Assembly (NCBI RefSeq): GCF_900105615.1
Contig: NZ_LT630003.1
Span: 682,001-746,000 of the forward strand
Reading direction: 5' to 3'
Origin: Lacrimispora sphenoides JCM 1415
Lineage (GTDB): Bacteria; Bacillota; Clostridia; Lachnospirales; Lachnospiraceae
Length of the DNA stretch: 64,000 bases
Within the stretch, counting starts at the first letter, position 1. Each line of letters opens with the position of its first letter. The translations under genes were made by a program, and so were the position numbers. The notes beneath the pieces are model-generated. The model was not told where the DNA came from and did not search any database. It saw only the letters and a program-made list of their open reading frames with translations. Of this stretch, positions 8,738-17,578 are shown one piece after another.

Positions 8738-10300
8738 ATGATAAATGCAGTAGGGAGAGATATTCCGGAAGAAATCTTAAAACTCACAGGAAAAGAACCT
8801 TTTATGGGAGTTCATCACTTTGATGGATCCGTGTATAAAAAGGATGGTCCTGTGACAAAATGCGTGATTAATTCGGAAGGGAGCAAACTGGTGGACAGCA
8901 TTCACGATTGTCTGGTGAAATGCGGGATCCGGGATGGCATGACCCTGGGCTTTCACCATCATTTCCGGGAAGGCGACTACGTGGTAAACATGGTAATGGA
9001 GGAGATCCACAGCATGGGAATTAGGGATATTACCATCTGTGCAAGCTCCCTTGGAAAAGCCCATGATCAGCTGGTGGATTACATAGAGGATGGGACCATT
9101 ACCGGGATTCAGTCCTCCGGCGTCAGAGGAAAGATCGGCAGGGCCATATCAGAAGGAAAATTAAAGGGCCTGGCCATTATGCGTTCCCATGGCGGAAGAG
9201 TCCGTGCCATCGAAACCGGTGAGGTTAGGATCGATATCGCATTTGTCGGTGCGCCCACCTGCGATGATTATGGAAACTGCCGGGGCATCGGCGGAAAATC
9301 CGATTGCGGTGTTCTCTCTTATTCCATGGTGGATGCAGATTATGCGGATAAGGTGGTAGCAATCACGGACTGCCTGGTTCCATTTCCAAACTTCCCCGCC
9401 CATATTTCCATGACAAAGGTAGATTATGTGGTAGTTGTTGATGAGATCGGAAATCCGGATAAGATTGCTACCGGAGCCGCAAAACCAACCACAGATATGC
9501 GAAAGCTTATGATGGCTGATTACTGCACCAATTTTGTCGTGAATACCCCGTATTTTAAGGACGGATTTTCTTACCAGACCGGAGTTGGCGGAGCTTCCAT
9601 CGCTTCCACCATTTCTCTTGCAAAAATCATGAAGGAGAGAAATGTGCGTATGCGCTTCGGAGTGGGAGGGCTGACAAAACCCATGTGCGACTTATTGGAG
9701 AACGGTCAGGTGGATGCCCTGTTAGATACCCAGGATTTCGATCTGGATGCGGTAGAATCCGTCATGAATCCAAAGCATTTTCGAATCAGTGCAGGGGAAT
9801 ACGCGGATCCCTTTAACAAGGGAGCTGTTGTCAACAAGCTGGATTTTGTGATCCTGGCTGCTCTGGAAGTTGATGTGAATTTTAACTGTAATGTAGTGGT
9901 TGGTTCTGACGGCATGATTACAGGCGCTCAGGGAGGGCATCCGGACACTGCGGCAGGAGCAAAATGTACCATAGTGATTACTCCGCTGCTGCAGGGAAGG
10001 ATTCCGGCAGTCTGCACAGATGTAACAACAGTTACGACTCCCGGCGAATCCATTGATGTGGTGATTACGGATTATGGCATTGCAGTCAATCCAAGAAGGC
10101 AGGATTTAATCCAGTGTATGAAAGATGTGGATCTGCCGTTTAAGACCATTGAGGAACTGCGGGACATCGCATACTCCATTACAGGAGAACCGGAAAAGGT
10201 GCAGTTTGATGATAAGGTGGTAGGTATCATCGAAAGCAGGGATGGTACCGTCATGGATGTGGTGCGTAAGATCAGGGAGTTTCAGTTTACAGGAGAATAA
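8738..10300 (+). CDS. citF: Citrate lyase alpha subunit (citrate:acetyl-ACP transferase)
   Basis: The 520-residue protein is CitF, which exchanges acetate for citrate on the acyl carrier. It shows the expected GFHHHFREGDYVVNMVM start block and SHGGRVRAIETGEVRIDIAF further on, at near-standard length. The ATG at 8738 follows AAAGGAGG (8722-8729) and is one base after the citE stop codon, which makes operon membership certain. The cit order here is X-D-E-F-G-C. Confidence 0.93.
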   Translation: MINAVGRDIPEEILKLTGKEPFMGVHHFDGSVYKKDGPVTKCVINSEGSKLVDSIHDCLVKCGIRDGMTLGFHHHFREGDYVVNMVMEEIHSMGIRDITICASSLGKAHDQLVDYIEDGTITGIQSSGVRGKIGRAISEGKLKGLAIMRSHGGRVRAIETGEVRIDIAFVGAPTCDDYGNCRGIGGKSDCGVLSYSMVDADYADKVVAITDCLVPFPNFPAHISMTKVDYVVVVDEIGNPDKIATGAAKPTTDMRKLMMADYCTNFVVNTPYFKDGFSYQTGVGGASIASTISLAKIMKERNVRMRFGVGGLTKPMCDLLENGQVDALLDTQDFDLDAVESVMNPKHFRISAGEYADPFNKGAVVNKLDFVILAALEVDVNFNCNVVVGSDGMITGAQGGHPDTAAGAKCTIVITPLLQGRIPAVCTDVTTVTTPGESIDVVITDYGIAVNPRRQDLIQCMKDVDLPFKTIEELRDIAYSITGEPEKVQFDDKVVGIIESRDGTVMDVVRKIREFQFTGE

Positions 10301-10303
10301 ACA

Positions 10304-11215
10304 ATGATTAGCAGTTCTTGCGTGAAACCAAAAGAGACAATGAAAGAGGCGGCTTTTCACATTGGGAACCTGGCTTACCGGGCCATGCTTGAGGAGGTTT
10401 ATACGACTCCCAAGCCCGGCCTGGTGGATTTGTATTCCACAGGCGCTCATAAAGATATGGACGTTATCTCCTTTGAAAAGAGTGCCAAAGCCCTGGAGCC
10501 GTATTTTGTTTCCATGGCCTTAGAAGGCATGAGGCTTCCCCGCATGCCAAGGTTGTTATTTGAGCGCATCCGCCGGATCGGTCTGTCTGCAGAGGAAGCC
10601 ATGTATCAGGCTACGGCAGGGGTAAATACTCATAAGGGACTGATCTTTCACCTGGGAATCTTAAGTGCAGCCGCCGGGGCTTGCATAGAGACTTATGGAA
10701 CCGTGACAACAGAGTATCTGGTGGAAATGGAGCAGGCCATGGCAAGAGAGACCCTAATAAAGGAATTAAAGGAGATGCAGGAGTTTTCAAGCAACGGAGA
10801 AAAAAATCTGAATCAATATGGGCTTACCGGTGCAAGGGGAGAGGCCATAAGCGGTTATGCTTCCGTATGCAGGATCGCCCTTCCTGTCATGGCAAAAGGG
10901 GTTAAGGAAGGCCGGGATTGGAACCGGATCAAACTGGAAACTTTGTTTATGCTTATGAGCAGGGTAGAGGACTCCAACATCATTGCAAGACATGATCCGT
11001 CCGTTCTTTTGAAGGTTCAGTCCATCGCAAGGAATTTCCTGCTTGCCGGTGGGGCCTACGGGGACAAAAGCATGGTGACGTTAAAACGAATGGACGCGGA
11101 TTTTATAAAGGGAAATATAAGTGCCGGAGGATGTGCAGATCTTCTGGCTGTTGCAATTTTTATGAATGATCTGGCAGAAGAGCCGGTGAAGGGGAGGCTT
11201 CTATGGAATTCGTAA
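10304..11215 (+). CDS. citG: Triphosphoribosyl-dephospho-CoA synthase
   Basis: The 303-residue protein is CitG, which makes the prosthetic-group precursor from ATP and dephospho-CoA. Typical blocks are YTTPKPGLVDLYSTGAHKDM, GVNTHKGLIFHLGIL and SRVEDSNIIARHD. The start ATG is 3 bases after citF; its last 13 bases overlap citC, so citG and citC are translationally coupled. CitX plus CitG together complete the maturation route of CitD. Confidence 0.92.
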   Translation: MISSSCVKPKETMKEAAFHIGNLAYRAMLEEVYTTPKPGLVDLYSTGAHKDMDVISFEKSAKALEPYFVSMALEGMRLPRMPRLLFERIRRIGLSAEEAMYQATAGVNTHKGLIFHLGILSAAAGACIETYGTVTTEYLVEMEQAMARETLIKELKEMQEFSSNGEKNLNQYGLTGARGEAISGYASVCRIALPVMAKGVKEGRDWNRIKLETLFMLMSRVEDSNIIARHDPSVLLKVQSIARNFLLAGGAYGDKSMVTLKRMDADFIKGNISAGGCADLLAVAIFMNDLAEEPVKGRLLWNS

Positions 11216-12231
11216 AGCTGGAGGGAAGGCCGTTAAAAGGAAAAGAGCTGGAACTGTTAAAGGATTTTTTAAAACGGAATGATCTGGATTATGACCAGGG
11301 AATCGAATACAGCGTATGCCTGCTTGATGAGAATTACCGGATCCAGGCCACCGGCTCAGCAGAACAGAATGTCTTAAAATGCATAGCGGTTGATAAAAGC
11401 GCACGTGGGTTTGGCTTATCCGGAACGATCATCTCATCCCTGACCCAGTATGAATTTGAAAACGGCAGGTCCCATATTCTCATATACACAAAGCCGGAAA
11501 ACAGGGAGATGTTTGGAGATCTTGGATTTTATCCGGTTCTTATGACCGATGAAGTTCTTTTTTTGGAAAACAGAAAAAACGGGTTTGAAGAGTTTGTAAA
11601 CCGTCTGATCTCAGAGTCTCCTAAGGAGGCTCTGAACCCGGATATGGTCATCGGTTCCATCGTTGCCAACTGCAATCCATTTACTTACGGCCACCGGTAT
11701 CTGGCAGAACAGGCCCTTGCCTGCTGTGACTATGTCCATGTAATGGTTCTTGCCGATAACAGAAGCAGTTTTGGAGCAGATGAACGATTTTTTATGGTGC
11801 AGGAGGGACTAAGAGATCTGCCGCGGGTGATCGTTCATCAGGCAGCTGATTATGTCATATCCGCAGCAACCTTTCCGACCTATTTCATAAAGGAGAAGGT
11901 CCGGGGGGAAAAGGCTGGCTGCCAGCTGGACTTAGAGCTTTTTGGCAAGCGCATCGCCCCGGCTCTTAAGATAACAACGCGTTTCGTGGGGACAGAACCG
12001 GTATGCGCGGTAACCGGGCATTACAATGAGGAGATGAAAAAGATCCTTCCCGGGCATGGGATTTCTGTGATGGAAATCGAGAGGAAGCGTTCCGGGGGAG
12101 AGGCAATCAGTGCAACTGAAGTCCGGAAATGGTATGAAAAGGGGGACTTTGAAGGAATGAGAAACCTGGTGCCTGAAACCACATTGGAATACCTTGAAAA
12201 GAAAAAAAAGGGCCAGAGGCCTAAGGGATAA
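11203..12231 (+). CDS. citC: [Citrate (pro-3S)-lyase] ligase
   Basis: The 342-residue protein combines an N-terminal GNAT-like acetyltransferase segment (about 1-125, with RGFGLSGTIISSL) and a nucleotidyltransferase domain carrying the HxGH-like NPFTYGHRYL motif and the later ISATEVRK signature. It acetylates the thiol of the citrate lyase prosthetic group using ATP and acetate, switching the enzyme on. It overlaps citG by 13 bases and converges with the response regulator gene, overlapping it by 11 bases. Confidence 0.92.
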   Translation: MEFVKLEGRPLKGKELELLKDFLKRNDLDYDQGIEYSVCLLDENYRIQATGSAEQNVLKCIAVDKSARGFGLSGTIISSLTQYEFENGRSHILIYTKPENREMFGDLGFYPVLMTDEVLFLENRKNGFEEFVNRLISESPKEALNPDMVIGSIVANCNPFTYGHRYLAEQALACCDYVHVMVLADNRSSFGADERFFMVQEGLRDLPRVIVHQAADYVISAATFPTYFIKEKVRGEKAGCQLDLELFGKRIAPALKITTRFVGTEPVCAVTGHYNEEMKKILPGHGISVMEIERKRSGGEAISATEVRKWYEKGDFEGMRNLVPETTLEYLEKKKKGQRPKG

Positions 12232-12907
12232 ACCGGTATCCAAGACCTCTGACTGTTACGATATGGACCGGCTTCTGCCGGTTTTCTTCGATTTTACCAC
12301 GCAGGCGGTTGATGTATACCATGATGGCATTATCGTCTACGGCAACGCTGTTTCCCCACACATGATCGTAAATCATGTCTTTTGTAAATACCTGGCCTGG
12401 ATGCTTTAAAAACAGGAGCATCAGACTGCTCTCCTTGGAAGAAAGAACAATCTCTTCTCCGTTTTTATAAAACCGCATGGTGGAAGTATTATAAGTGAAA
12501 GATCCGCATTCCAGAACATCCGAGCTGTACAGCACCTGGTTTTTGTTGCGGCGGATTAACGCCTTTACCTTGGCTCCCAGCACCAGGGGACGGAATGGCT
12601 TGGTTATGTAATCATCTGCGCCGACCGAAAGACCATATAGGGAATCATAATCTTCGTTTCTTCCGCTTACGATCATAACCGGAGTCTGGATGCCCTGGCT
12701 TCGCAGACGTTTGATAACCTCAAAGCCCTCCATATCGCCCAGCATTACATCCATGAGGATCATATCGTAAGTGTGGTTTTTCAGTTGATTCAGTGCGGTA
12801 AGTCCGCTGTCAGCAACGCTGGTTTCCAGATCATTGCTGTGCATGACTTTTTCCAATAACTTGCAAACCGCCGGATCGTCATCCACAATTAATACTTTAT
12901 CAGACAT
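12221..12907 (-). CDS. OmpR-family response regulator
   Basis: The 228-residue protein has a receiver domain (IVDDDP acidic pair, phosphoacceptor Asp53 in LMDVMLGD, Thr/Lys in the TKPF motif) and a winged-helix Trans_reg_C DNA-binding domain ending YINRLRGKIEENRQKPVHIVTVRGLGYRF. It is divergently transcribed from the sensor kinase gene with a 67-base gap holding both promoters. Lying between citC and the citrate transporter, it is the likely regulator of citrate use. This is inferred from position, and the usual CitA/CitB-type regulator is not seen here. Confidence 0.9.
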   Translation of the reverse strand: MSDKVLIVDDDPAVCKLLEKVMHSNDLETSVADSGLTALNQLKNHTYDMILMDVMLGDMEGFEVIKRLRSQGIQTPVMIVSGRNEDYDSLYGLSVGADDYITKPFRPLVLGAKVKALIRRNKNQVLYSSDVLECGSFTYNTSTMRFYKNGEEIVLSSKESSLMLLFLKHPGQVFTKDMIYDHVWGNSVAVDDNAIMVYINRLRGKIEENRQKPVHIVTVRGLGYRFIP

Positions 12908-12974
12908 AGCTTCCCCCTAAGTAAAATTTATGTAAAGTCTAAAATTATTATAATATTAACCCGGAGACAAGTCA

Positions 12975-15182
12975 ATGAGGAACAGGCAAATAGAGGATAA
13001 TTTCATGAGTAAAATAAAAAGAAATAAGAGATATGGGACGGTTTTCATGTTTTGTACCATGGCCTCCATACTGCTGATTTTCTGTTGTCTTGTATTCAGC
13101 ATCTGGGATGAATATAAAGAAACGATTATAAATAATCAAAAGAAACAGATGCTTTTGACAACCCAGAGCATGGGAGAAAATCTAAAGATTTTTATTGAAG
13201 GATATCAGGCAGATTTAAACACCCTGTGCGACATAGAAAACGAGAACTATAAAAAGACAGGCAGGGAAGAATGGAGTATACTAGAGAGCTATGTGACGAA
13301 ACACAGCCGGTTTGTTTTTGATGTTATTCTGGAGGATCAGGATGGAAGTTTATTAAAAAGTGTCAATGGATATGGGGTGACTGATACTTATTCTGTAACA
13401 GAGATCAGCCAGGATGTGAGCTTCCGGCAGTGCAAACTGAATAATGGAGAAATGTATTTGATTTTAAGGAAAATATTTCCTGACGGCAGAACCCTTTCCA
13501 TGATCTTAAATGAAAAGAATTATTACAATTCCCTTGTTTCCAATATCCGCCTGGGAACTAATGGGTATGTGGTAATCAAGGACTCGAAAGGGATCATCCT
13601 CATTCACCCTCAGGAAAGCCAGTGGGGGATCAATGTGATTTCCGGCAGGCAGGAGATGTTTCCTGACAAGGATTTAACCAGCCTGCAGCAAATGATAGAA
13701 AACCAGAACAGAGGAGAGGCAGGGGTCTCCGAGTATTATTCCTACTGGTGGCTGGATCCGGGGGTTCCGGAGGTGAAAAAGGTCAGCGCTTATTCACCGG
13801 CTGTCATTGGAAACGGATTTCTGGTAGTCAGTGCAGTGATTGACTACAATGATATTTATATCCCGGTTGCAGCCGGATTTTTCAAGCTGGGCCTTGTCTT
13901 TTTAGGAATTGTTTCCGTACTCCTTGGAATGGTGCTTTATATCGGGGATCTGCGGGTCCAGAAGAAAAAGGACACGGAAGAGATCGCCTATCTCTGGGAG
14001 CTAAATAAAATTTTAGAAGAAATGCATCAGAGTGAAGAAACCATTGCCCATCAGCAGAGGCTTCAGATTATGGGAACCATGACCGGCGGCATTGCCCATG
14101 AGTTTAACAACTTACTGACTCCGATCATGGGATATTCCGAATTGCTGATGTATGGACTTCCGGAGGGGGAGGAAAATTATGACAGTGCGTCAGAGATTTA
14201 TGAAGCCTCCAGAAAGGCAAAAGAAATTATCCAGCAGATCTCATCCTTAAGCCGGAAAAATATGGAGACCGCCTATAAAAACATAAACGCCGCAAAGGTA
14301 CTGAACCGTGCCATAAAAATGGTAAGTTCCGTATGCCCCGCCCATGTGCATTTAAAGAAAGAAATTGTCTTATCCGGTGAATGTTTTCTGGGAAACGAAA
14401 CCCAGATGAATCAGGTCATATTAAACATCTGTGTGAATGCTATTCATGCCATCGGCCACAGGGAAGGAACCATAACCATAAACGGAAGCAAAGTAAGTTC
14501 GGAAGAATTAAAACAATACAAGCTCACCGCAGTTTCAGAGGAGTGGAACTATTACCTGCGGATTGACATTGCAGACGACGGGGAAGGCATGAGCGAAGAG
14601 ATGTTAAAGCAGATTTTTGATCCGTTTTTTACAACAAAGAAAAATGGGACCGGAACGGGCCTTGGCCTTTCTCTGGTGGAGCAGATCATTCATTCTCACA
14701 AAGGATATGTTTTTGCGGAAAGCAGACTGGGAGAAGGCAGTGTCTTTCATATTTTCCTTCCTGTGAATGAACAGAAAGAGCAGGAAGGGCAGCAGGAAAC
14801 CGGGGAGGAAAGCGGGGACTCTTTAAGACTTCTGGTCATCGACGATAATCCAAAAGTATTACGTCTTCTGGAAAAAAGTTTCAGCAGGCTTCATGTGCCC
14901 TTGACAGCCTGCATGGATTTTGAAGAGGCCAGAAGAATACTAAAGGAACAGGAAATCGATGCCATTGTAACGGAACAGGAAATTGCCGGGAAAAGCGGCA
15001 CCGATTTTTATATGTCCCTTCAGGGAAAGTATCCGGATATTATCCGGATCATTATGACGGACCGGGTAACGAGAGAAATCCTGGAGGCCAAGAAACGGAA
15101 AATCATTGATGAATACATCGATAAACCGGTTTCTGACTCCGTGATTTTAAAAGCAGTAAAGAACTGTAAGGAAAGAATTTAA
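12975..15182 (+). CDS. Membrane-bound hybrid sensor histidine kinase with a degenerate receiver
   Basis: The 735-residue protein has a membrane segment at about 24-45, an extracellular sensory region to about 300 (dCache-like, with [17 protein letters not shown]), a second membrane segment near 302-325, a HisKA domain with His375 in GGIAHEFNN, an ATPase domain ([17 protein letters not shown]) and a C-terminal receiver from about 617. In that receiver the acidic pair VIDDNP and the lysine of DKP are kept, but the phosphoacceptor position is Glu667 (VTEQEIAG) instead of Asp. It would phosphorylate the adjacent divergent regulator. The ligand may be citrate, by position. A weak TTTATG/TATAAT promoter lies at 12927-12954. 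Confidence 0.88.
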   Translation: MRNRQIEDNFMSKIKRNKRYGTVFMFCTMASILLIFCCLVFSIWDEYKETIINNQKKQMLLTTQSMGENLKIFIEGYQADLNTLCDIENENYKKTGREEWSILESYVTKHSRFVFDVILEDQDGSLLKSVNGYGVTDTYSVTEISQDVSFRQCKLNNGEMYLILRKIFPDGRTLSMILNEKNYYNSLVSNIRLGTNGYVVIKDSKGIILIHPQESQWGINVISGRQEMFPDKDLTSLQQMIENQNRGEAGVSEYYSYWWLDPGVPEVKKVSAYSPAVIGNGFLVVSAVIDYNDIYIPVAAGFFKLGLVFLGIVSVLLGMVLYIGDLRVQKKKDTEEIAYLWELNKILEEMHQSEETIAHQQRLQIMGTMTGGIAHEFNNLLTPIMGYSELLMYGLPEGEENYDSASEIYEASRKAKEIIQQISSLSRKNMETAYKNINAAKVLNRAIKMVSSVCPAHVHLKKEIVLSGECFLGNETQMNQVILNICVNAIHAIGHREGTITINGSKVSSEELKQYKLTAVSEEWNYYLRIDIADDGEGMSEEMLKQIFDPFFTTKKNGTGTGLGLSLVEQIIHSHKGYVFAESRLGEGSVFHIFLPVNEQKEQEGQQETGEESGDSLRLLVIDDNPKVLRLLEKSFSRLHVPLTACMDFEEARRILKEQEIDAIVTEQEIAGKSGTDFYMSLQGKYPDIIRIIMTDRVTREILEAKKRKIIDEYIDKPVSDSVILKAVKNCKERI

Positions 15183-15185
15183 AAG

Positions 15186-15267
15186 AAAAGCCTAATCTTA
15201 ACAACTATTAATTTTTCTCTTAAAGAAATGAAAGAGAGAAGGAGGAAGAGTGTAAGGTTAGGCTTTT
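15186..15267 (+). promoter_or_regulatory. Leader inverted repeat upstream of the citrate transporter
   Basis: Arms at 15186-15200 and 15253-15267 match at 14 of 15 bases, the exception being a T-G pair, and enclose about 52 bases with further self-complementary purine/pyrimidine stretches. The right arm ends in TTTTATA but lacks a strong T run. It could be a terminator for the kinase gene or a regulatory leader for the transporter gene 42 bases downstream. Confidence 0.6.
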
Positions 15268-15309
15268 ATACTGTTCCTATAAATAAAAAGTAAAGAGGAG
15301 GAAGAAAAC

Positions 15310-16647
15310 ATGAATGAGACAATGCTTGCATTATTAGGATTTGCAACCATTATCATGATCATTGTTTTACTGCTGAGGAATGTTACTGTTCCGGCGCTGG
15401 CATTTATCGGTGTATCCAGCGTAAGTGCGCTGATCCTGGTTTTGACCGGAACCTTCACAGTCAGTGAAGTGGGGAAATTTATTTCCAAGGGGGTATCCGG
15501 GGTACACTCGACCGCTGCGCTGTTCATATTTTCCGTATTGTTTTTCGGAATTATGACGGATGCAGGAATGTTTGACCGCATCATTGATGCGCTTATGAAA
15601 AAAGTGGGGAACAATGTAGTAGGTGTGGCATTTATGACCAGCATTATCGCCATAATCGGCCATTTGGACGGAGGCGGAGCTTCTACGTTCTTAATTACCA
15701 TTCCAGCCATGCTGCCGATCTATAAGAAATTGAAAATGCGTCCGACAACGCTGCTTTTAATATGCGTTACTTCCATGGGTGTTATGAACCTGCTTCCATG
15801 GGGCGGTCCGACCATGCGTGCTGCTTCCGTATTGGAGGTAGAAGCTAATGTCCTTTGGATGAAGATTTTGCCGATGCAGGCGGTTGGTATTGTAGTTGCC
15901 CTGTTTACCGCGTTTTTCTGGGGAGTTGTTGAAAAGAAGAGAGGGGCAGGAGCCAATAGCACTCTTGTAATTGATGATTACGAAGCATTGGAAGAGAGTG
16001 CCTCTGCCTCCGATCTGGGAGAGCTTGCAAGACCAAAGCTGTTTGTTTTCAACGTAATCCTGACTTTAGTTGTTATTATAGCTCTTGTTTTCATGCCGAT
16101 GCCGTCATATTTTATTTTTATGATAGGATGTGTCGCAGCACTTTTAGTCAATTATCCTGGTGCGAAGCTTCAAAATAAGATCATTAAGTCCCACGCCGGT
16201 CCTGGCCTTATGATGGCATCTACCATTCTGGCAGCCGGTGTATTCCTTGGAGTATTGGAAGACAGTGAGATTATGAATTACATGGCAAACGCAATGGCTG
16301 CATTTATCCCTCAGTCCATGGGTCGTTTTCTGCCGCTTATCATCGGAGTACTGTCCGTTCCGCTGACCTTATTGTTCTGTACGGATTCCTATTTCTATGG
16401 TCTCCTTCCGGTTTTGATCGGGATAGGAAGCAAATTTGGCGTAGATCCTGCCCAAACTGCCATCACCATGGTGGTCTGCCGGAACTGCGCAACCTTCATA
16501 AGCCCTGTTGTGCCGGCCACATTCCTGGGAATCGGCCTGGCGGGTGTGGAGATCAAAGATCATATTAAGACCTGCTTCCTGTGGGTATGGGGAGTGAGTA
16601 TGGTATGTCTGGTAGCCGGACTTTTACTCGGTGTACTGACCTTATAA
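15310..16647 (+). CDS. CitMHS-family citrate:proton (metal-citrate) symporter
   Basis: The 445-residue, strongly hydrophobic protein has about 11-12 predicted membrane segments with GHLDGGGASTFLITIPAML and NLLPWGGPTMRAA in the first half and the FCTDSYFYGLLPVL block in the second, as in CitM/CitH transporters. It would import citrate, probably as a metal complex, feeding the citrate lyase cluster upstream. GAGGAGG sits just ahead of the ATG at 15310. It is followed by a bidirectional terminator. Confidence 0.85.
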   Translation: MNETMLALLGFATIIMIIVLLLRNVTVPALAFIGVSSVSALILVLTGTFTVSEVGKFISKGVSGVHSTAALFIFSVLFFGIMTDAGMFDRIIDALMKKVGNNVVGVAFMTSIIAIIGHLDGGGASTFLITIPAMLPIYKKLKMRPTTLLLICVTSMGVMNLLPWGGPTMRAASVLEVEANVLWMKILPMQAVGIVVALFTAFFWGVVEKKRGAGANSTLVIDDYEALEESASASDLGELARPKLFVFNVILTLVVIIALVFMPMPSYFIFMIGCVAALLVNYPGAKLQNKIIKSHAGPGLMMASTILAAGVFLGVLEDSEIMNYMANAMAAFIPQSMGRFLPLIIGVLSVPLTLLFCTDSYFYGLLPVLIGIGSKFGVDPAQTAITMVVCRNCATFISPVVPATFLGIGLAGVEIKDHIKTCFLWVWGVSMVCLVAGLLLGVLTL

Positions 16648-16687
16648 TAGATTCCTGATATAAAATCCTAAAATATAATTAAATGGG

Positions 16688-16723
16688 AAAGACGCCGGAA
16701 TTTGATTCCGGCATCTTTCTTTC
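16688..16723. terminator. Bidirectional terminator between transporter and carbonic anhydrase genes
   Basis: Arms 16688-16701 and 16705-16718 pair with one mismatch around a 3-base loop; T-rich on the right and A-rich on the left, so it can serve both convergent genes. Confidence 0.8.
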
Positions 16724-16734
16724 CTATGTAAGGA

Positions 16735-17277
16735 TCAGGAAACCTGATCCAGCCTGCCGCAGGTAATATCCATTACAAAGCCCTGAACCGCTACATCAGA
16801 TGGCATGAGAGGATGGCCTTTAATCAGGGTAACGGATGTTTGAACGGCGGTTTCCGTGTCTTCAAAGCCCTGAAACCAGGATTCAAAGTCCAGTCCCTCC
16901 TCTTTCAGCCGGAGTATGGTTTCCATGCTTATGCCTCTCTGGATCAGATGGGCGATGATGGTTTCCGGCGACAGAACGGCTGCACCGCAGTCGGTATGAC
17001 CGATAACCATGATTTCTTCCACGCCGAATTCCAGAACAGCGATCAGCAGGCTGCGGATTGTGCTGTCAAATGGATCTAAGATCAAGCCGCCTGCATTTTT
17101 TATTAACTTTACATCTCCGTTGTGGATTCCAAGTGCGGCCGGCAGAAGCTCTACCAGCCGGGTATCCATGCAGGTTAGTATGGCAAGCTTTTTTCTGGGA
17201 CATTTGTTTGAAGCAAAGGATTTAAAAGTACCGTTGTTTACAAAAACATCATTGTGCTTTAAAATTTCTCGAATCAT
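16735..17277 (-). CDS. Beta-class carbonic anhydrase
   Basis: From the ATG at 17277 the protein has 180 residues. Zinc ligands and the catalytic dyad are visible: Cys36, Asp38 and Arg40 in CMDTR, His94 and Cys97 in GHTDCG. It interconverts CO2 and bicarbonate in the cytoplasm. GAGGAGG at 17284-17290 lies 6 bases ahead of the chosen start, which rules out longer forms. Position between the citrate transporter and a decarboxylase operon suggests it handles CO2 released from oxaloacetate. Confidence 0.88.
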   Translation of the reverse strand: MIREILKHNDVFVNNGTFKSFASNKCPRKKLAILTCMDTRLVELLPAALGIHNGDVKLIKNAGGLILDPFDSTIRSLLIAVLEFGVEEIMVIGHTDCGAAVLSPETIIAHLIQRGISMETILRLKEEGLDFESWFQGFEDTETAVQTSVTLIKGHPLMPSDVAVQGFVMDITCGRLDQVS

Positions 17278-17464
17278 AATCTGCCTCCTCTTTATCATAT
17301 AGGCCAATGATAGAGGAGAAACCTTAATATTGGATAAAATACTGTCTTAAAGATTGTTTAGTTTGTTTTATCGGGAATTCTTCCCTTGGTTTGTTTGAAT
17401 TGTGCTGAATTTAAAGTTTAGAATTTTGATTTAATGCAAAAAATGCACTGCCTGGTACTTGAAA

Positions 17465-17493
17465 TTTACTTAAATTAGTTATACAATTATAAT
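17465..17493 (+). promoter_or_regulatory. Promoter of the decarboxylase operon
   Basis: TTTACT at 17465-17470 and TATAAT at 17488-17493, spacer 17. The rest of the 17278-17578 gap is AT-rich; I see no other feature in it. Confidence 0.7.
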
Positions 17494-17578
17494 TGGCAGA
17501 AATTGGTGTTATTGCATAGGACTTTGTTAATTGTTTAACAAATGACTGTAGAAAAATTACAAAATGGAGGATTGCAAA

